A stretch of 64,000 bases of DNA from Novisyntrophococcus fermenticellae (lineage in GTDB: Bacteria; Bacillota; Clostridia; Lachnospirales; Lachnospiraceae). The stretch is from contig NZ_CP076458.1 of assembly GCF_018866245.1 (NCBI RefSeq), positions 3,038,001 to 3,102,000 of the forward strand, read 5' to 3'. Below the pieces are notes generated by a model. That model was not told the DNA's origin. It ran no database searches and worked only from the letters and a program-made list of their open reading frames with translations. Position numbers and translations under genes: made by a program. Positions 1 through 11,938 of the stretch are shown here, piece after piece (the first letter of the stretch is position 1; the number at the start of each line of letters is the position of its first letter).

Positions 1-50
1 GACAATATTCAATTACATTTCTGTTAAAATTTGCAAATATCGACAAAAAA

Positions 51-635
51 TCAGAAAGATAAAATTCCAAGATGTTCCATAAGTATCTTAAATCCCATCA
101 AAACAAGAATGATGCCTCCACCCAGCTCCGCCTTTGATTTCAGCCTTGCTCCAAAAGCATGTCCAATATAGACCCCTGCCGTAGAACAGACCAGCGTGAT
201 TACCCCGATGAGAGACACTGCAGGTACAATAGAAACATTTAAAAATGCAAAAGTGATTCCCACAGCCAGTGCATCGATACTGGTTGCAATTGCCAGCATA
301 AGCATAGATTTTGGATTGAGCTCCATGTCCTCATCTGCAGAACAGACCCCTTCGCAGTCCTCTTTTGCGCAGGCTTCCTTTATCATGTTTGCACCAATTA
401 ATCCAAGGAGCACAAATGCAATCCAATGATCAACAGCGGAAATCTGTTCACGGAACTGAACACCCAGGATATAGCCGATTACCGGCATACCTGCCTGAAA
501 TATGCCAAACCACAGCCCTACAGTCAAAGCATTACCAAACTTAATTTTCCTAAAGCATAAGCCCTTACAGACCGCCACTGCGAATGCATCCATAGACAGA
601 CCCACTGCAAGTATAAATAATTCACCAAAACTCAT
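51..635 (-). CDS. mntP: Manganese efflux pump MntP
   Basis: Polytopic membrane protein of 194 residues that in this family (MntP/DUF204) exports Mn2+ and protects from manganese overload. The two homologous halves each carry the family motif: GLSMDAFAVA near residue 11 and ATSIDALAVG in the second half, whose acidic residues line the transport path. An open frame runs further upstream, but the start at 635 is preferred because AAGGATGG lies just ahead of it and the family begins with this MSFGE-type N-terminus; the extension has no family resemblance and runs into a hairpin. The gene is monocistronic, downstream of a symporter gene on the same strand. I looked for a yybP-ykoY manganese riboswitch in the upstream 150 bases and could not see its conserved core. 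Confidence 0.9.
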   Translation of the reverse strand: MSFGELFILAVGLSMDAFAVAVCKGLCFRKIKFGNALTVGLWFGIFQAGMPVIGYILGVQFREQISAVDHWIAFVLLGLIGANMIKEACAKEDCEGVCSADEDMELNPKSMLMLAIATSIDALAVGITFAFLNVSIVPAVSLIGVITLVCSTAGVYIGHAFGARLKSKAELGGGIILVLMGFKILMEHLGILSF

Positions 636-739
636 TCGTTCTAAACCATCCTTCCTGTTCTTCATTTGTAGATATCTGATTCTTTCTGCACGCTTTGTGC
701 CTCTTAAGAGCTGCAGTTTCCAGAAATTCTCCCACGCAC

Positions 740-788
740 AAACGAGACCTGAAAAGGCCAGAAAATGGCCTTTCAAGTCTCGTTTTTT
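740..788 (-). terminator. Hairpin terminator after the symporter gene, probably bidirectional
   Basis: Near-perfect inverted repeat: AAACGAGAC and its complement enclose a second helix ending in GGCC/GGCC around a 7-base loop. It lies between the symporter (ends 903) and mntP (starts 635). The flanking T-run is TTTTTT on the plus strand but only TTT on the minus strand, so it may work better in the plus direction. Confidence 0.6.
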
Positions 789-902
789 AAAGTGATACCA
801 GATTTACATCATTATGTTGACATCACTGCAGGAATTCTGCAAACTACTCCCTCAAAAGAATGTACTTTGTATTCTACCGAATCATTACATCTTTGTCAAG
901 CA

Positions 903-2456
903 TCAATCAGCTTTTCCGTGTATATTATCCTTCTCATCCCAAAAACTGCAATCCTCCCTGCCTATTACCTGAGAATTAAATGGAGTACCATCATTCTTCC
1001 TGAAATGTCTTGTGGCCTTAAATACACTGTTTGCACCCACATAAAGAATAGGGACATTGGCTATCACAATCAGAATATTTCCCAAATCAGAAAACGCCCA
1101 CAGGTTTCCTAATTCCAGGCCTGCAATATTACAGAGAATACCGAATGCCATAGTGAATAACGCCAATGCACGAATGACACTGATGAACCTTTTACTTTTA
1201 TTAATTCTGTTTGCAACAATTTCCGAAAAGCTCACCATACCAAGTAATGTTGTATATGCAAACAGGCAAAAACACAAAGTCACAAGAAAAGACATTACCG
1301 CATTAAATGCAGTTCCCGGAGTCAGTTCGGCCACGGATGCCGTAAACTTAGGGAGTTTATCCATCTCAGACCAGGCTGCGGAATCCGCGCCGGTCCAGCA
1401 GTGAGCCATGATCACCACGAATCCCGTCAGAGTACATATTACAATAGTATCCAAAAATACTCCAATAGATGCCACCAGCCCCTGTTCACAGGGATGCTTT
1501 GCATCTGCCGCCGCAGCCGACATGGTAATCGTACCCTGTCCGGCTTCGTTGGACATCAGTCCACGCTTTACCCCTTGTGCCAGGACTGTACCAAATACAC
1601 CTCCAAAAAAGGCTTCAGGCTTAAATGCACCACCAAATACGCTTTTAAAGAAAAAAGGAACACGATTAATATTAACCAGTATCAAAATCAAAACAGTCAG
1701 TACATAAACAACAGCCATTACCGGCACCATCTTATCCGTAATCTTTGTAATCTTCTTAATGCCGCCATATGCAATCACGGCGGTACCTACCACCACTATG
1801 AAGCTCAATACATAATAAAAAACTGACTGGGAAGCAATCGTTTTGCCTGATATAATTTCTCCCATCCGCCCAATAGAGGAAACTACATTGAAGCCCTGGG
1901 CCGGAAGACAACAAAGCGCATATAATATGTATAGTACAGATAGTGAGACGCCAATCCAGACCTTATTTCCTAACAGCTTTCTCCCGTAGAATGGGAGTCC
2001 GCCTATATATTCATCCTCTTTCTTTTCCTTGAAAATCTGAGCCAGAACAGCCTCCATATAAGCAGTGGCCATTCCAAAAAATGCAGAAACCCACATCCAG
2101 AAAAGGGCTCCCGGTCCACCAACTGCAATTGCACCTGTAACTCCGATGATATTACCTGGTCCGACGCGCATGGCAGTACTTAAAAAAAATGCCGCCAGCG
2201 GAGAGATTCCTGTATGAACTGTACGTTTGTCGGTCAGAATTTTTATTCCCTTTTTAAAGCCGGTAACTTGGATAAAACCCAGCCTGAAAGAAAAGTAAAT
2301 TCCTGATCCCACCAGTAAAATAATCGCAAATGGCAAACTCCCTAAAACAGGTATTCCTGCATACCAGTCGAAATTAGTCGGAAATTCCCATAGAAAATCT
2401 GACAATGGTCCAAAAAAAGCAAAACAATTATTGATAAACCTGATAATAGCTTCCAT
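903..2456 (-). CDS. Alanine/glycine:cation symporter (AGCS family)
   Basis: Sodium:amino-acid symporter of 517 residues, about the usual AGCS length, with around ten hydrophobic segments. The family signature is seen near residues 95-120 (STAMRVGPGNIIGV followed by GGPGALFWMW), the substrate- and Na+-binding region. Such proteins (AlsT/DagA/AgcS) import alanine or glycine with Na+ or H+. The ATG at 2456 is preceded by a strong AGGGGGG site about 12 bases upstream. The gene stands alone between a two-gene membrane-protein unit and mntP. The exact amino acid cannot be told from sequence. Confidence 0.9.
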   Translation of the reverse strand: MEAIIRFINNCFAFFGPLSDFLWEFPTNFDWYAGIPVLGSLPFAIILLVGSGIYFSFRLGFIQVTGFKKGIKILTDKRTVHTGISPLAAFFLSTAMRVGPGNIIGVTGAIAVGGPGALFWMWVSAFFGMATAYMEAVLAQIFKEKKEDEYIGGLPFYGRKLLGNKVWIGVSLSVLYILYALCCLPAQGFNVVSSIGRMGEIISGKTIASQSVFYYVLSFIVVVGTAVIAYGGIKKITKITDKMVPVMAVVYVLTVLILILVNINRVPFFFKSVFGGAFKPEAFFGGVFGTVLAQGVKRGLMSNEAGQGTITMSAAAADAKHPCEQGLVASIGVFLDTIVICTLTGFVVIMAHCWTGADSAAWSEMDKLPKFTASVAELTPGTAFNAVMSFLVTLCFCLFAYTTLLGMVSFSEIVANRINKSKRFISVIRALALFTMAFGILCNIAGLELGNLWAFSDLGNILIVIANVPILYVGANSVFKATRHFRKNDGTPFNSQVIGREDCSFWDEKDNIHGKAD

Positions 2457-2506
2457 TTCTTATTTTATCCCCCCTGATTTTATTATTTGTTAATCCCAAA
2501 ACCGTG

Positions 2507-3640
2507 CTATGGGATAATTCCCTCCTCAAATACCCAGTGCTCACCCTCCTTCGTCACCTGAGCCTTCAGTTTTGCGCTGTCGGAATAGTTTTCCGTATTG
2601 TAGAAAAAGAAAAAACGCTTCCGTACCCTTTCCGCAGTATAACTCAGTTCAATTTCCACTTGCATAGCATCCTCTTTATTCTGAACAGACGTAGTGACCC
2701 TTGTAACACTTAATGTGGATATTCCTGGGGTTTTACGCGTTGAGAATTCAGAAACTAACTCCTCATATGATTTTGGGGCTGAATTCTGCATCTTTGTATC
2801 ACTGGCAAAGAATGAACTTATTTCTTTGAAATCCTTATGGGCGGCGGCGGCAGTATAAATTCCATCAATTGCTTTCTCCGCCTGCTCACATATCTCTTTT
2901 CCTGATTTATTATTCAGCTGCAGTTCCGGTATAAACTCCAGTGCCTTCTTTTCATCTAACTCAAAAATCTTTCTATATGTGTCTTTTCCTGACTCTTCCA
3001 ACTCTATGGTGTGATATCCGCGAAACAAATAGGGGATATTATAAGTTGCCCGATCCGATACCTCAGACTCTTTCTTTAGCTCTTTTAGCACATCAACTCC
3101 ATCTATGGTAAGTCTGGCTCCCTCCGGGACAGTAATGCTTACATCTTTTATATAGAGACTTTCCGGCAACACATACCAGTTATTAAATACCTTAAGTACG
3201 CTGCTGCCTCTTTCCAAAGCTATACTTTCAATATAAGCATCTCCATCATCCTTTAGGGAGTAATTCACCTGGTACGTGGCACGGTTCCCATTATCCTGCT
3301 TCTTCCTCATCATATACGAAGTAATCTCGGGGGGTTTGATCTCTGCAGATGTCCCGTTCTCTTGATACGACATTGCGTTAACAAAAATCTGTCTGCTCAA
3401 AAAGCGGGAATCCGGAAATTTGCAGTTATCATAGACTGCATTCCAATCCTCTGCCAATTTTGCTTCGTAATACCCTCTGGCTGTCTTGGCCGGACCATAG
3501 ATATAACTTCCCGCCATGAAAAAGATCAATACCAGGAGCAGCATAACTGCCACATTCAGAAGCAGCCCACATATCCAGGGCGACAGACCTTTAAACCACA
3601 GGATTGGAGAAAGTTTCCGATGGTTCTTCTGTTCTTCCAT
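2507..3640 (-). CDS. Membrane-anchored TcaA/YvbJ-like protein
   Basis: Protein of 377 residues with a short cytoplasmic N-terminus, one membrane helix at about residues 23-45, and a large outside domain. The outside part resembles the TcaA/YvbJ group: a first segment (about 50-140) with an NTF2-like look, a beta-rich part around 150-240 containing a SxTVPEGARLTIDGVDV stretch typical of TcaA repeat domains, and a C-terminal NTF2-like domain ending near 375. Unlike YvbJ it has no N-terminal zinc ribbon. It starts 24 bases after a small membrane gene on the same strand, so the two are probably co-transcribed. A role at the cell envelope is inferred; the true function is unknown. Confidence 0.6.
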   Translation of the reverse strand: MEEQKNHRKLSPILWFKGLSPWICGLLLNVAVMLLLVLIFFMAGSYIYGPAKTARGYYEAKLAEDWNAVYDNCKFPDSRFLSRQIFVNAMSYQENGTSAEIKPPEITSYMMRKKQDNGNRATYQVNYSLKDDGDAYIESIALERGSSVLKVFNNWYVLPESLYIKDVSITVPEGARLTIDGVDVLKELKKESEVSDRATYNIPYLFRGYHTIELEESGKDTYRKIFELDEKKALEFIPELQLNNKSGKEICEQAEKAIDGIYTAAAAHKDFKEISSFFASDTKMQNSAPKSYEELVSEFSTRKTPGISTLSVTRVTTSVQNKEDAMQVEIELSYTAERVRKRFFFFYNTENYSDSAKLKAQVTKEGEHWVFEEGIIP

Positions 3641-3663
3641 CTTCAGTATTCCTTTCTTTTTTA

Positions 3664-3939
3664 TTAATGAGAAACATCAGGCCTTCCTGACGCTTTATAG
3701 GTGTCTATATTGTCATTATCCTGGCGGTATGTCTCATTCTCATCATAATACTGCTTTGAATTATCCGGGAAGTCATTAATAGTTTCTTTCACATGTTTCC
3801 CTTGCCCAGGCTGAAATAAAAACAGACAAACAATCAGGGCCAAAAGAAAACCATTTATAATCATCAACACCCCGTTTGCTGCTAATTTTAAACCAGTATT
3901 TTTCTGACTTTTTATATTTATATTCTCTCTGTTCTTCAA
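3664..3939 (-). CDS. Small single-pass membrane protein
   Basis: Unrecognised protein of 91 residues. It has a basic N-terminus, one strongly hydrophobic helix at about residues 18-43, and a hydrophilic, Asp/Asn/Tyr-rich tail outside the membrane. The start is TTG at 3939, supported by AGGAAGAGG five bases upstream. It precedes the TcaA-like gene by 23 bases, so the pair probably forms an operon and may act together at the membrane. A longer overlapping frame (to 4108) runs into the rpoC terminator and is not favoured. Confidence 0.5.
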   Translation of the reverse strand: MKNRENINIKSQKNTGLKLAANGVLMIINGFLLALIVCLFLFQPGQGKHVKETINDFPDNSKQYYDENETYRQDNDNIDTYKASGRPDVSH

Positions 3940-4063
3940 ATTTCCTCTTCCTGTTCAAATATTTTGATACCTGTGCTCTTTCAATCCTTGATATTATTTT
4001 ATATTTTTTTGCCAAAAATAGCAAGGGGCAGATTCCATTCTTTGTGCACGCCTGAATAGTATC

Positions 4064-4092
4064 AAAAAAGCGCCGATTTCCCGGCGCTTTTC
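4064..4092 (-). terminator. Terminator of the rpoBC transcript
   Basis: GCGCCGGGAAATCGGCGC followed by TTTTTT on the minus strand, six bases after the rpoC stop codon. A textbook intrinsic terminator. Confidence 0.92.
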
Positions 4093-4097
4093 GATTA

Positions 4098-7000
4098 CTA
4101 TTCATCAACTGTTACTGCTTCCTGTTCTTTTTGATCTGCTTCTGCTATTGCCACTTCCTCAGAAACCGCTTCTGTTTCCGCAGCATTATCATCGGTGTCT
4201 GATTCCTCTTCTATTAAAAGCTCTTCTTCACTAAGTGCAAGTTCTTTCAACTGCTTATCCGTATCCAGCTTTATATTGCTGTAACACTTCATACCTGTAC
4301 CTGCCGGAATCAGTTTACCAATCAAAACGTTCTCCTTCAGGCCGATCAGATTATCAATCTTACCTTTGATTGCAGCTTCCGTCAGGACTTTTGTAGTCTC
4401 CTGGAATGAGGCTGCGGAAAGGAAGGAATCTGTAGCCAGAGATGCTTTCGTAATACCCAGCATAACCTGCTTTCCATCAGCCGGTTCTTTTCCTTCTTCA
4501 AGCATCCGCTGATTTGTCTCTTCGTAATCAAGAACGTTCACCAGGGTTCCCGGCAGGAACTCCGTATCTCCATTCTCTTCAATACGAACCTTTTTCAGCA
4601 TCTGACGAACAATAACCTCAATATGCTTATCATTGATTTCAACACCCTGAAGGCGATATACGCGCTGTACCTCACGGATCATATAATCCTGTACATCACG
4701 TACCCCTTTGATTCTTAAGATATCATGAGGATTCACGCTGCCTTCTGTCAGTTCGTCACCGGCTGCCAGCGTCTGGCCATCCTGTACTTTAATTCTGGAT
4801 CCATAGGGAATCAAATAGGTTTTTGCCACACCTTCTTCATCATCCGTAACGGTAATCTCACGCTTCTTCTTGTTGTCTTTAATCACAGCCTGACCCTTGA
4901 TCTCTGTAATAATAGCAAGACCTTTTGGCTTTCTGGCTTCGAAAAGTTCCTCAACACGAGGAAGACCCTGTGTGATATCTCCACCGGCAACACCACCGGT
5001 ATGGAAGGTACGCATCGTCAGCTGTGTACCAGGCTCACCTATAGATTGGGCCGCGATGATACCGACGGACTCACCGACCTGAACGGCTTCACCGGTTGCC
5101 ATATTGGCGCCATAGCATTTCGCACAGATTCCGATATGAGACTTACAGGTTAATATTGTACGAATTTTTATTTTCTTAAATGGCTGACCTTTTTCATCAA
5201 CACCGTCTTTCATAACCCTGGCAGCTCGTCTCGGTGTGATCATATGATTTGCCTTTACAATAACATTGCCATCCTTGTCCTTGATTGTTTCGCAGGAAAA
5301 CCGTCCTGTAATACGCTCCTGAAGACTTTCGATTTCCTCCTTGCCGTCGGCAAATTCCTGCACATATATGCCTGGAATCTCATTTCCTTCGCAGCAGTCC
5401 ACTTCACGGATAATCAAATCCTGTGATACATCCACCAGACGTCTGGTCAGATAACCGGAATCGGCTGTACGCAAAGCCGTATCGGACAAACCTTTACGGG
5501 CTCCATGGGCAGACATAAAGTATTCCAATACATCCAGACCTTCACGGAAGTTAGACTTGATAGGCAGCTCAATCGTATGACCGGTCGTATCAGCCATCAA
5601 ACCACGCATTCCTGCAAGCTGTTTGATCTGCTTATCAGAACCACGGGCTCCGGAATCAGCCATCATAAAGATATTATTATATGCATCCAGTCCGGAAAGC
5701 AGTGCATGCGTCAGCTCATCATCCGTCTCCTTCCAGGTCTCAACAACTTCTTTATAACGCTCTTCATCTGTAATCAAACCACGTTTGTAGTTCCTGGTAA
5801 TCCTATCCACGGTATCCTGTGCCTGCTGAATCAGCTGAGGCTTCTGCGGCGGCACGGTCATGTCGGAAATGGATACCGTCATAGCTGCCCTGGTGGAATA
5901 CTTGTAACCTGTGGACTTAATATCATCCAATACCTCTGCAGTTTTCGTTGCTCCGTGGGTATTGATAACCTTTTCCAGAATCTGTTTCAGCTGCTTTTTC
6001 GCAACCAGAAAATCAACCTCCAGCAGCAATTCATTGCCCGGAACTGTTCTGTCAACATACCCTAAATCCTGAGGAAGAATCTCATTGAAAAGAAATCTCC
6101 CCAGTGTAGAATTAATATTCTCCTGGATTGGATTACCCTCCAGGTCTTTGCCTGCACAACGTACTGTAATACGGGTTTGTAAAGTCAGATACCCATTCTC
6201 ATAGGCCAGAATAGCTTCATTAATATTCTTAAAAGCCATTCCTTCTCCCACTGCTCCGGGTCTTTCCTGTGTCAGATAGTAGATACCAAGCACCATATCC
6301 TGTGAAGGAACAGCTACCGGACCTCCATCAGAGGGTTTTAGCAGGTTATTCGGAGACAGCAGAAGGAATCTGCACTCAGCCTGAGCTTCCACAGACAGCG
6401 GAAGGTGAACAGCCATCTGGTCACCGTCAAAGTCTGCATTGAATGCAGTACATACCAGCGGATGCAGTTTGATTGCCTTACCTTCTACCAAAATCGGTTC
6501 AAATGCCTGAATACCCAGGCGGTGCAGTGTAGGTGCACGGTTCAGCATAACCGGATGTTCTTTAATAACATCTTCCAGCACATCCCAAACTTCGGTCTGG
6601 AGCTTTTCAACCATTTTCTTCGCATTCTTGATGTTATGTGCGGTGCCATTAGCCACCAGTTCTTTCATAACAAAAGGTTTAAAAAGTTCAATTGCCATCT
6701 CTTTGGGCAGACCGCACTGGAATATCTTCAGCTCAGGTCCTACCACAATAACAGAACGCCCGGAGTAGTCCACACGTTTACCCAACAAGTTCTGACGAAA
6801 ACGGCCGGATTTACCCTTCAGCATATCAGAAAGAGATTTCAGTGCACGATTTCCGGGTCCTGTTACCGGACGGCCGCGGCGGCCATTATCAATCAATGCA
6901 TCTACGGCTTCCTGAAGCATACGTTTTTCATTCCGGACGATAATGTCAGGTGCACCCAACTCCAGCAATCTTTTCAAACGATTGTTCCGATTAATAATTC

Positions 7001-7802
7001 TTCTGTATAAATCATTTAAATCCGAAGTTGCAAATCGCCCGCCATCCAACTGTACCATGGGACGCAAATCCGGTGGAATTACCGGAACTGCGTCCATAAT
7101 CATCCATTCCGGACGATTTCCGGATTCACGGAATGCTTCAACAACCTCAAGCCTTTTTATAATACGGGCACGCTTTTGACCTGTGGATTCCTTCAGTCCT
7201 TTTTTCAGTTCTACAGATTCCTTTTCCAGATTAATGGATTCCAACAGTTCCTTGATGGATTCTGCACCCATTCCAACCCGGAACGCACTGCCGTACTCTT
7301 CTCTGGCTTCCTGATATTCTCTCTCAGTCAGCACTTGTTTGTACTGAAGTCTTGTATCACCACAGTCCAGCACAATGTAATTAGCAAAATACAGTACCTT
7401 CTCCAGTGTTCTTGGAGACAGATCCAGAATCAATCCCATACGGGACGGAATTCCCTTGAAATACCAGATATGAGATACCGGAGCCGCAAGCTCGATATGT
7501 CCCATACGCTCACGACGTACACTGGATTTCGTTACTTCGACACCGCATCGGTCACATATAACACCTTTATAACGGATTTTCTTGTATTTTCCACAATGGC
7601 ATTCCCAGTCCTTGCTCGGTCCGAAAATACGTTCGCAGAACAAACCATCTTTCTCCGGTTTGAGTGTTCTGTAGTTTATAGTCTCCGGTTTTTTCACTTC
7701 ACCATGGGACCACTCACGAATCTTTTCCGGAGAAGCCAGACCTATTTTAATCGCATCGAATGTCATCGGTTGATAGGTTTCTTTATTTACTGTTTCTGGC
7801 AT
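4098..7802 (-). CDS. rpoC: RNA polymerase subunit beta'
   Basis: Largest RNA polymerase subunit, 1234 residues, the usual size in Clostridia. Visible landmarks in order: N-terminal zinc site ([19 protein letters not shown]), the active-site Mg2+ motif NADFDGDQ, the bridge-helix/trigger-loop region ([32 protein letters not shown]), the second zinc cluster around [11 protein letters not shown], and the conserved [16 protein letters not shown]. The last 40 residues are an acidic tail. ATG at 7802 follows AAAGGAG. It lies 26 bases after rpoB and is followed at once by a terminator, so it ends the rpoBC transcript. Confidence 0.98.
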   Translation of the reverse strand: MPETVNKETYQPMTFDAIKIGLASPEKIREWSHGEVKKPETINYRTLKPEKDGLFCERIFGPSKDWECHCGKYKKIRYKGVICDRCGVEVTKSSVRRERMGHIELAAPVSHIWYFKGIPSRMGLILDLSPRTLEKVLYFANYIVLDCGDTRLQYKQVLTEREYQEAREEYGSAFRVGMGAESIKELLESINLEKESVELKKGLKESTGQKRARIIKRLEVVEAFRESGNRPEWMIMDAVPVIPPDLRPMVQLDGGRFATSDLNDLYRRIINRNNRLKRLLELGAPDIIVRNEKRMLQEAVDALIDNGRRGRPVTGPGNRALKSLSDMLKGKSGRFRQNLLGKRVDYSGRSVIVVGPELKIFQCGLPKEMAIELFKPFVMKELVANGTAHNIKNAKKMVEKLQTEVWDVLEDVIKEHPVMLNRAPTLHRLGIQAFEPILVEGKAIKLHPLVCTAFNADFDGDQMAVHLPLSVEAQAECRFLLLSPNNLLKPSDGGPVAVPSQDMVLGIYYLTQERPGAVGEGMAFKNINEAILAYENGYLTLQTRITVRCAGKDLEGNPIQENINSTLGRFLFNEILPQDLGYVDRTVPGNELLLEVDFLVAKKQLKQILEKVINTHGATKTAEVLDDIKSTGYKYSTRAAMTVSISDMTVPPQKPQLIQQAQDTVDRITRNYKRGLITDEERYKEVVETWKETDDELTHALLSGLDAYNNIFMMADSGARGSDKQIKQLAGMRGLMADTTGHTIELPIKSNFREGLDVLEYFMSAHGARKGLSDTALRTADSGYLTRRLVDVSQDLIIREVDCCEGNEIPGIYVQEFADGKEEIESLQERITGRFSCETIKDKDGNVIVKANHMITPRRAARVMKDGVDEKGQPFKKIKIRTILTCKSHIGICAKCYGANMATGEAVQVGESVGIIAAQSIGEPGTQLTMRTFHTGGVAGGDITQGLPRVEELFEARKPKGLAIITEIKGQAVIKDNKKKREITVTDDEEGVAKTYLIPYGSRIKVQDGQTLAAGDELTEGSVNPHDILRIKGVRDVQDYMIREVQRVYRLQGVEINDKHIEVIVRQMLKKVRIEENGDTEFLPGTLVNVLDYEETNQRMLEEGKEPADGKQVMLGITKASLATDSFLSAASFQETTKVLTEAAIKGKIDNLIGLKENVLIGKLIPAGTGMKCYSNIKLDTDKQLKELALSEEELLIEEESDTDDNAAETEAVSEEVAIAEADQKEQEAVTVDE

Positions 7803-7828
7803 TTAAATACTCCTTTCACGCTTCGGAA

Positions 7829-10800
7829 CTATTCATCCAATCCTTCGTCAAGCTCCAGAAAATCATCATCTTCTTCTTCCTCTGTATCATCTTCAACGTC
7901 AACCATCTCTTCACCGGCAATCTCTTTTTTGCTGTAACCGTATGCTCCAAAGTCTTCCTCTTCCTTGTTGGAATACCGGTCACCTTCGATGATGGAACGC
8001 ATGTCTGTTTCGCCATAATCCACGGATTCCATAATTTCCACTTCCGTATTATCCTCATTCAATACTCTTACATCCAGCCCCAAAGACTGAAGCTCTTTTA
8101 AGAGCACCTTGAAGGATTCCGGAATGCCGGGTTCAGGAATATTTTCACCTTTAATAATTGCCTCATAGGTCTTTACACGGCCCACAACATCATCCGACTT
8201 CACGGTCAGGATTTCCTGTAATGTGTAGGATGCACCATATGCTTCCAATGCCCAGACCTCCATCTCTCCGAAACGCTGTCCGCCGAACTGAGCTTTACCG
8301 CCTAATGGCTGCTGTGTAACCAGAGAATATGGTCCGGTAGAACGAGCATGGATCTTGTCATCTACCAGATGATGAAGTTTCAGGTAATGCATGTGTCCAA
8401 TTGTTACAGGACTATCGAAATATTCCCCGGTACGTCCGTCGCGCAGCCTTACCTTGCCATCCCGCGACAATGGTACACCCTTCCAGAGTTTACGATGCTC
8501 CCTGTTATCGGCCAGATATTGATATACTTCCGGAAGAAGTTCTTCCTTATGCTTTGTGGAAAATTCTTCCCAGCTTAAATTCACATAATCATTGGCCAGA
8601 TCCAATGTATCCATGATGTCATCTTCGTTCGCGCCGTCAAACACCGGAGTGGCAATATTGAATCCCAATGCCTTTGCGGCCAGTGACAGATGAATTTCAA
8701 GTACCTGCCCGATATTCATACGGGAAGGCACACCTAATGGATTCAAAACAATATCCAGAGGACGTCCATTTGGTAAAAATGGCATATCTTCCACCGGAAG
8801 CACCCGGGAAACAACACCCTTGTTACCATGACGGCCTGCCATCTTATCACCTACAGAGATTTTTCTCTTCTGCGCGATGTAGATACGAACCGCCTGATTC
8901 ACGCCCGGAGAAAGCTCATCTCCGTTCTCCCGGGTAAATACCTTTGCGTCCACAACAATTCCATATTCACCATGTGGCACCTTCAAAGATGTATCACGCA
9001 CCTCTCTGGCCTTTTCACCAAAGATTGCACGAAGCAGTCTCTCTTCGGCAGTGAGTTCTGTCTCTCCCTTAGGGGTCACCTTTCCGACCAGGATATCACC
9101 GGCACGTACTTCTGCACCAATACGAATAATTCCCCGCTCATCCAGATCCTTCAATGCATCATCGCCGACTCCCGGAACATCTTTTGTAATTTCCTCCGGC
9201 CCCAGCTTGGTGTCACGTGCTTCTGCCTCATATTCCTCAATATGAACAGAGGTGTAGACATCATCCTGAACCAGCCTTTCGCTCAACAGAACGGCATCTT
9301 CGTAATTATAACCTTCCCATGTCATAAATCCGATCAATGGATTCTTGCCCAGTGCCAGTTCTCCATTATCAGTGGAAGGACCGTCTGCAATAACCTGCCC
9401 CTCTTCAACATGGTCTCCTTTAAAAACAACCGGTCTTTGATTGTAACAGTTACTCTGGTTGCTTCTCATAAACTTCGTCAGATGATATGCATCCTTCGTT
9501 CCGTCGTCATTTGCCATACGGATTTCGTTTGAAGCTGCATAACTGATGGTTCCGGCTTTTCTTGCAACAACACACACACCTGAGTCCACAGCTGTTTTCA
9601 CTTCCATACCGGTGCCTACAACCGGGGCTTCTGTTGTCAGAAGGGGAACAGCCTGCCGCTGCATGTTAGATCCCATCAGGGCACGGTTCGCATCATCGTT
9701 CTGCAAAAAGGGAATCAAAGCTGTAGCCACAGAAAACACCATCTTGGGAGATACGTCCATGTACTCAAACATCTGGCGTTCATACTCCTGCGTCTCATCT
9801 CTGTAACGGCCTGAAACATTCTTATTGACAAAATACCCGTTCTCATCCAAAGGCTCATTCGCCTGTGCAACATGATAATCATCCTCTTCGTCTGCCGTCA
9901 TATAGATGACCTCATCGATAACCCGGGGATTCATAGGGTCTGACTTATCTGTCTTTCTATAAGGTGCTTCAATAAATCCATATTGATTAATCCGTGCATA
10001 AGAAGCCAGAGAGTTGATCAGTCCAATGTTCGGTCCCTCAGGAGTCTCAATCGGGCACATTCTGCCATAGTGAGAGTAATGAACGTCACGAACCTCAAAA
10101 CCAGCACGGTCTCTGGACAAACCACCGGGTCCCAAAGCAGAAAGACGTCTTTTATGAGTCAGCTCACCAAGCGGGTTGTTCTGATCCATAAACTGTGACA
10201 GCTGAGAAGACCCGAAAAATTCTTTTACAGCCGCTGTTACAGGTTTTATATTAATCAATGACTGTGGCGAAATTCCATCGATATCCTGGGTGGTCATACG
10301 CTCACGAACCACTCGCTCCAGTCTGGACAGACCAATTCGATACTGGTTTTGAAGCAGCTCACCTACCGCACGGATACGACGATTCCCCAGATGGTCGATA
10401 TCATCATTATTGCCGAGTCCATATTCCAGATGCATATTGTAATTAATAGATGCAAAGATGTCCTCTCTGGTAATATGCTTTGGAATTAAATCATGAATCT
10501 CATGCCGGACCGCGTCTTTTATATCATCCAGCTCCGTATATTCTTCCAGGATTTTTTCCAGCACCGGATAGTAAACCTCTTCCGTCACGTGAAGCTCTTT
10601 GGGGTCTGCATCCACCCAATTCGTGATGTCCACCATCATGTTGGAAAGCACTTTTACATTCCTCTCCTCAGTCTTGATCCAGACATAAGGCACGGCTGCG
10701 TTCTGAATTTGATCGGCCAGCTCCAGAGACACCTTCGTTCCCTTCTCCGCAATGATTTCCCCAGTAGATGGGTTTACAACCGTATCTGCCAGTTCCTGAT

Positions 10801-11671
10801 GGCGAATACGGTTTCTGAGCGCCAGCTTTTTATTAAATTTATAGCGTCCCACCTTAGCCAAATCATAACGGCGCGGGTCAAAAAACATAGAATTAATAAG
10901 ACTTTCGGCGCTCTCCACTGCAAGCGGCTCGCCAGGACGTATTTTTTTATACAACTCAAGAAGACCCTCCTGATAGTTCTCAGAAGTGTCCTTTCCAAAG
11001 CTCGCCAGAATCTTTGGCTCTTCTCCAAAAAGATCCACAATTTCGGCATTCGTTCCAGCGCCAAGTGCACGAATCAAAACCGTGATAGGTACCTTCCTGG
11101 TTCTGTCCACACGAACGTAAAAGATATCGTTGGAGTCGGTTTCATACTCCAGCCATGCACCACGGTTTGGAATTACTGTACTGGAATACAGTTTCTTTCC
11201 CACTTTATCGTGGGCTATTGCATAATATATACCAGGGGAACGTACTAACTGGCTTACAATAACACGCTCTGCACCATTGATAACGAAAGTGCCTGTAGCC
11301 GTCATCAATGGAAGATCGCCCATGAATATCTCATGTTCGCTGATTTCGTCTCTTTCTTTATTATACAGCCTTACCTTCACCTTTAAAGGTGCTGCATAGG
11401 TTGCATCACGCTGTTTACACTCTTCGATGGAATACTTCACATCGTCTTCGCACAGAGTAAAATCTACGAATTCCAGGCTCAGCTTACCGCTGTAATCAGA
11501 GATTGGAGATATATCTTCAAAGACCTCTTTAAGACCTTCGTCCAAAAACCAATTATAGGAATCTTTCTGAACCTCGATCAAGTTGGGCATCTCCAAAACT
11601 TCTTTTTGTCTCTGGTAACTCATCCGCATACTTTTTCCACTAACTACGGGACGCATTCTGTTTTTCTCCAT
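7829..11671 (-). CDS. rpoB: RNA polymerase subunit beta
   Basis: Second-largest RNA polymerase subunit, 1280 residues. The rifampicin pocket ([27 protein letters not shown]) has the standard sensitive-type residues, with no classic resistance substitution visible. Further landmarks are [41 protein letters not shown] and the C-terminal [24 protein letters not shown]. The C-terminus carries a long acidic extension of about 70 residues (EEEEDDD-type), as in many Lachnospiraceae. ATG at 11671 is preceded by AAGGGGTG. It has its own promoter downstream of the rplL terminator. Confidence 0.98.
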   Translation of the reverse strand: MEKNRMRPVVSGKSMRMSYQRQKEVLEMPNLIEVQKDSYNWFLDEGLKEVFEDISPISDYSGKLSLEFVDFTLCEDDVKYSIEECKQRDATYAAPLKVKVRLYNKERDEISEHEIFMGDLPLMTATGTFVINGAERVIVSQLVRSPGIYYAIAHDKVGKKLYSSTVIPNRGAWLEYETDSNDIFYVRVDRTRKVPITVLIRALGAGTNAEIVDLFGEEPKILASFGKDTSENYQEGLLELYKKIRPGEPLAVESAESLINSMFFDPRRYDLAKVGRYKFNKKLALRNRIRHQELADTVVNPSTGEIIAEKGTKVSLELADQIQNAAVPYVWIKTEERNVKVLSNMMVDITNWVDADPKELHVTEEVYYPVLEKILEEYTELDDIKDAVRHEIHDLIPKHITREDIFASINYNMHLEYGLGNNDDIDHLGNRRIRAVGELLQNQYRIGLSRLERVVRERMTTQDIDGISPQSLINIKPVTAAVKEFFGSSQLSQFMDQNNPLGELTHKRRLSALGPGGLSRDRAGFEVRDVHYSHYGRMCPIETPEGPNIGLINSLASYARINQYGFIEAPYRKTDKSDPMNPRVIDEVIYMTADEEDDYHVAQANEPLDENGYFVNKNVSGRYRDETQEYERQMFEYMDVSPKMVFSVATALIPFLQNDDANRALMGSNMQRQAVPLLTTEAPVVGTGMEVKTAVDSGVCVVARKAGTISYAASNEIRMANDDGTKDAYHLTKFMRSNQSNCYNQRPVVFKGDHVEEGQVIADGPSTDNGELALGKNPLIGFMTWEGYNYEDAVLLSERLVQDDVYTSVHIEEYEAEARDTKLGPEEITKDVPGVGDDALKDLDERGIIRIGAEVRAGDILVGKVTPKGETELTAEERLLRAIFGEKAREVRDTSLKVPHGEYGIVVDAKVFTRENGDELSPGVNQAVRIYIAQKRKISVGDKMAGRHGNKGVVSRVLPVEDMPFLPNGRPLDIVLNPLGVPSRMNIGQVLEIHLSLAAKALGFNIATPVFDGANEDDIMDTLDLANDYVNLSWEEFSTKHKEELLPEVYQYLADNREHRKLWKGVPLSRDGKVRLRDGRTGEYFDSPVTIGHMHYLKLHHLVDDKIHARSTGPYSLVTQQPLGGKAQFGGQRFGEMEVWALEAYGASYTLQEILTVKSDDVVGRVKTYEAIIKGENIPEPGIPESFKVLLKELQSLGLDVRVLNEDNTEVEIMESVDYGETDMRSIIEGDRYSNKEEEDFGAYGYSKKEIAGEEMVDVEDDTEEEEDDDFLELDEGLDE

Positions 11672-11786
11672 TGACGTTTCACCCCTTGTGTGTTTTAATA
11701 TTTATTACAACGTTATACCTGAAAATGCTGTATTTTGTGATACAGACAAACTCCTAGGCATATCTTGCCATAATAGTGCATCTTTT

Positions 11787-11815
11787 ACAATATCACAAAT
11801 TTTCAAGCATGTCAA
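11787..11815 (-). promoter_or_regulatory. Sigma-A promoter of rpoBC
   Basis: Minus strand TTGACA (11810-11815), 17-base spacer, TATTGT (11787-11792). It lies between the rplL terminator and rpoB, giving a leader of roughly 110 bases that contains a small CTGTAT/ATACAG hairpin at 11731-11748. This makes rpoBC at least partly independent of the rplJL promoter. Confidence 0.75.
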
Positions 11816-11875
11816 CATTTTTTTACCAGTTTGGCCTAATAGCTGAACTGATGCTTTTTTCAGACAAAACAGTAA

Positions 11876-11921
11876 CAAAAAATTCCCCGGACTCACCTTC
11901 TTTGGGTGTCTTCGGGGAATT
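11876..11921 (-). terminator. Terminator/attenuator after rplL
   Basis: Minus strand hairpin with arms AATTCCCCG and CGGGGAATT and an inner GACACC/GGTGAGTC helix, followed by TTTTTT. It starts 18 bases after the rplL stop. It should cut most transcripts between rplJL and rpoBC, a common way of setting ribosomal protein above polymerase levels. Confidence 0.88.
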
Positions 11922-11938
11922 CTTCTGTACAGGTAAAC

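Noticed and set aside
636..790. yybP-ykoY manganese riboswitch before mntP
   Set aside because: A plausible place, but the conserved core sequences are not visible; only a terminator-like hairpin is present.
3776..4108. 110-residue ORF overlapping the small membrane gene
   Set aside because: It starts within the rpoC terminator and overlaps rpoC, has no ribosome binding site, and is out of frame with the better supported TTG-start gene.
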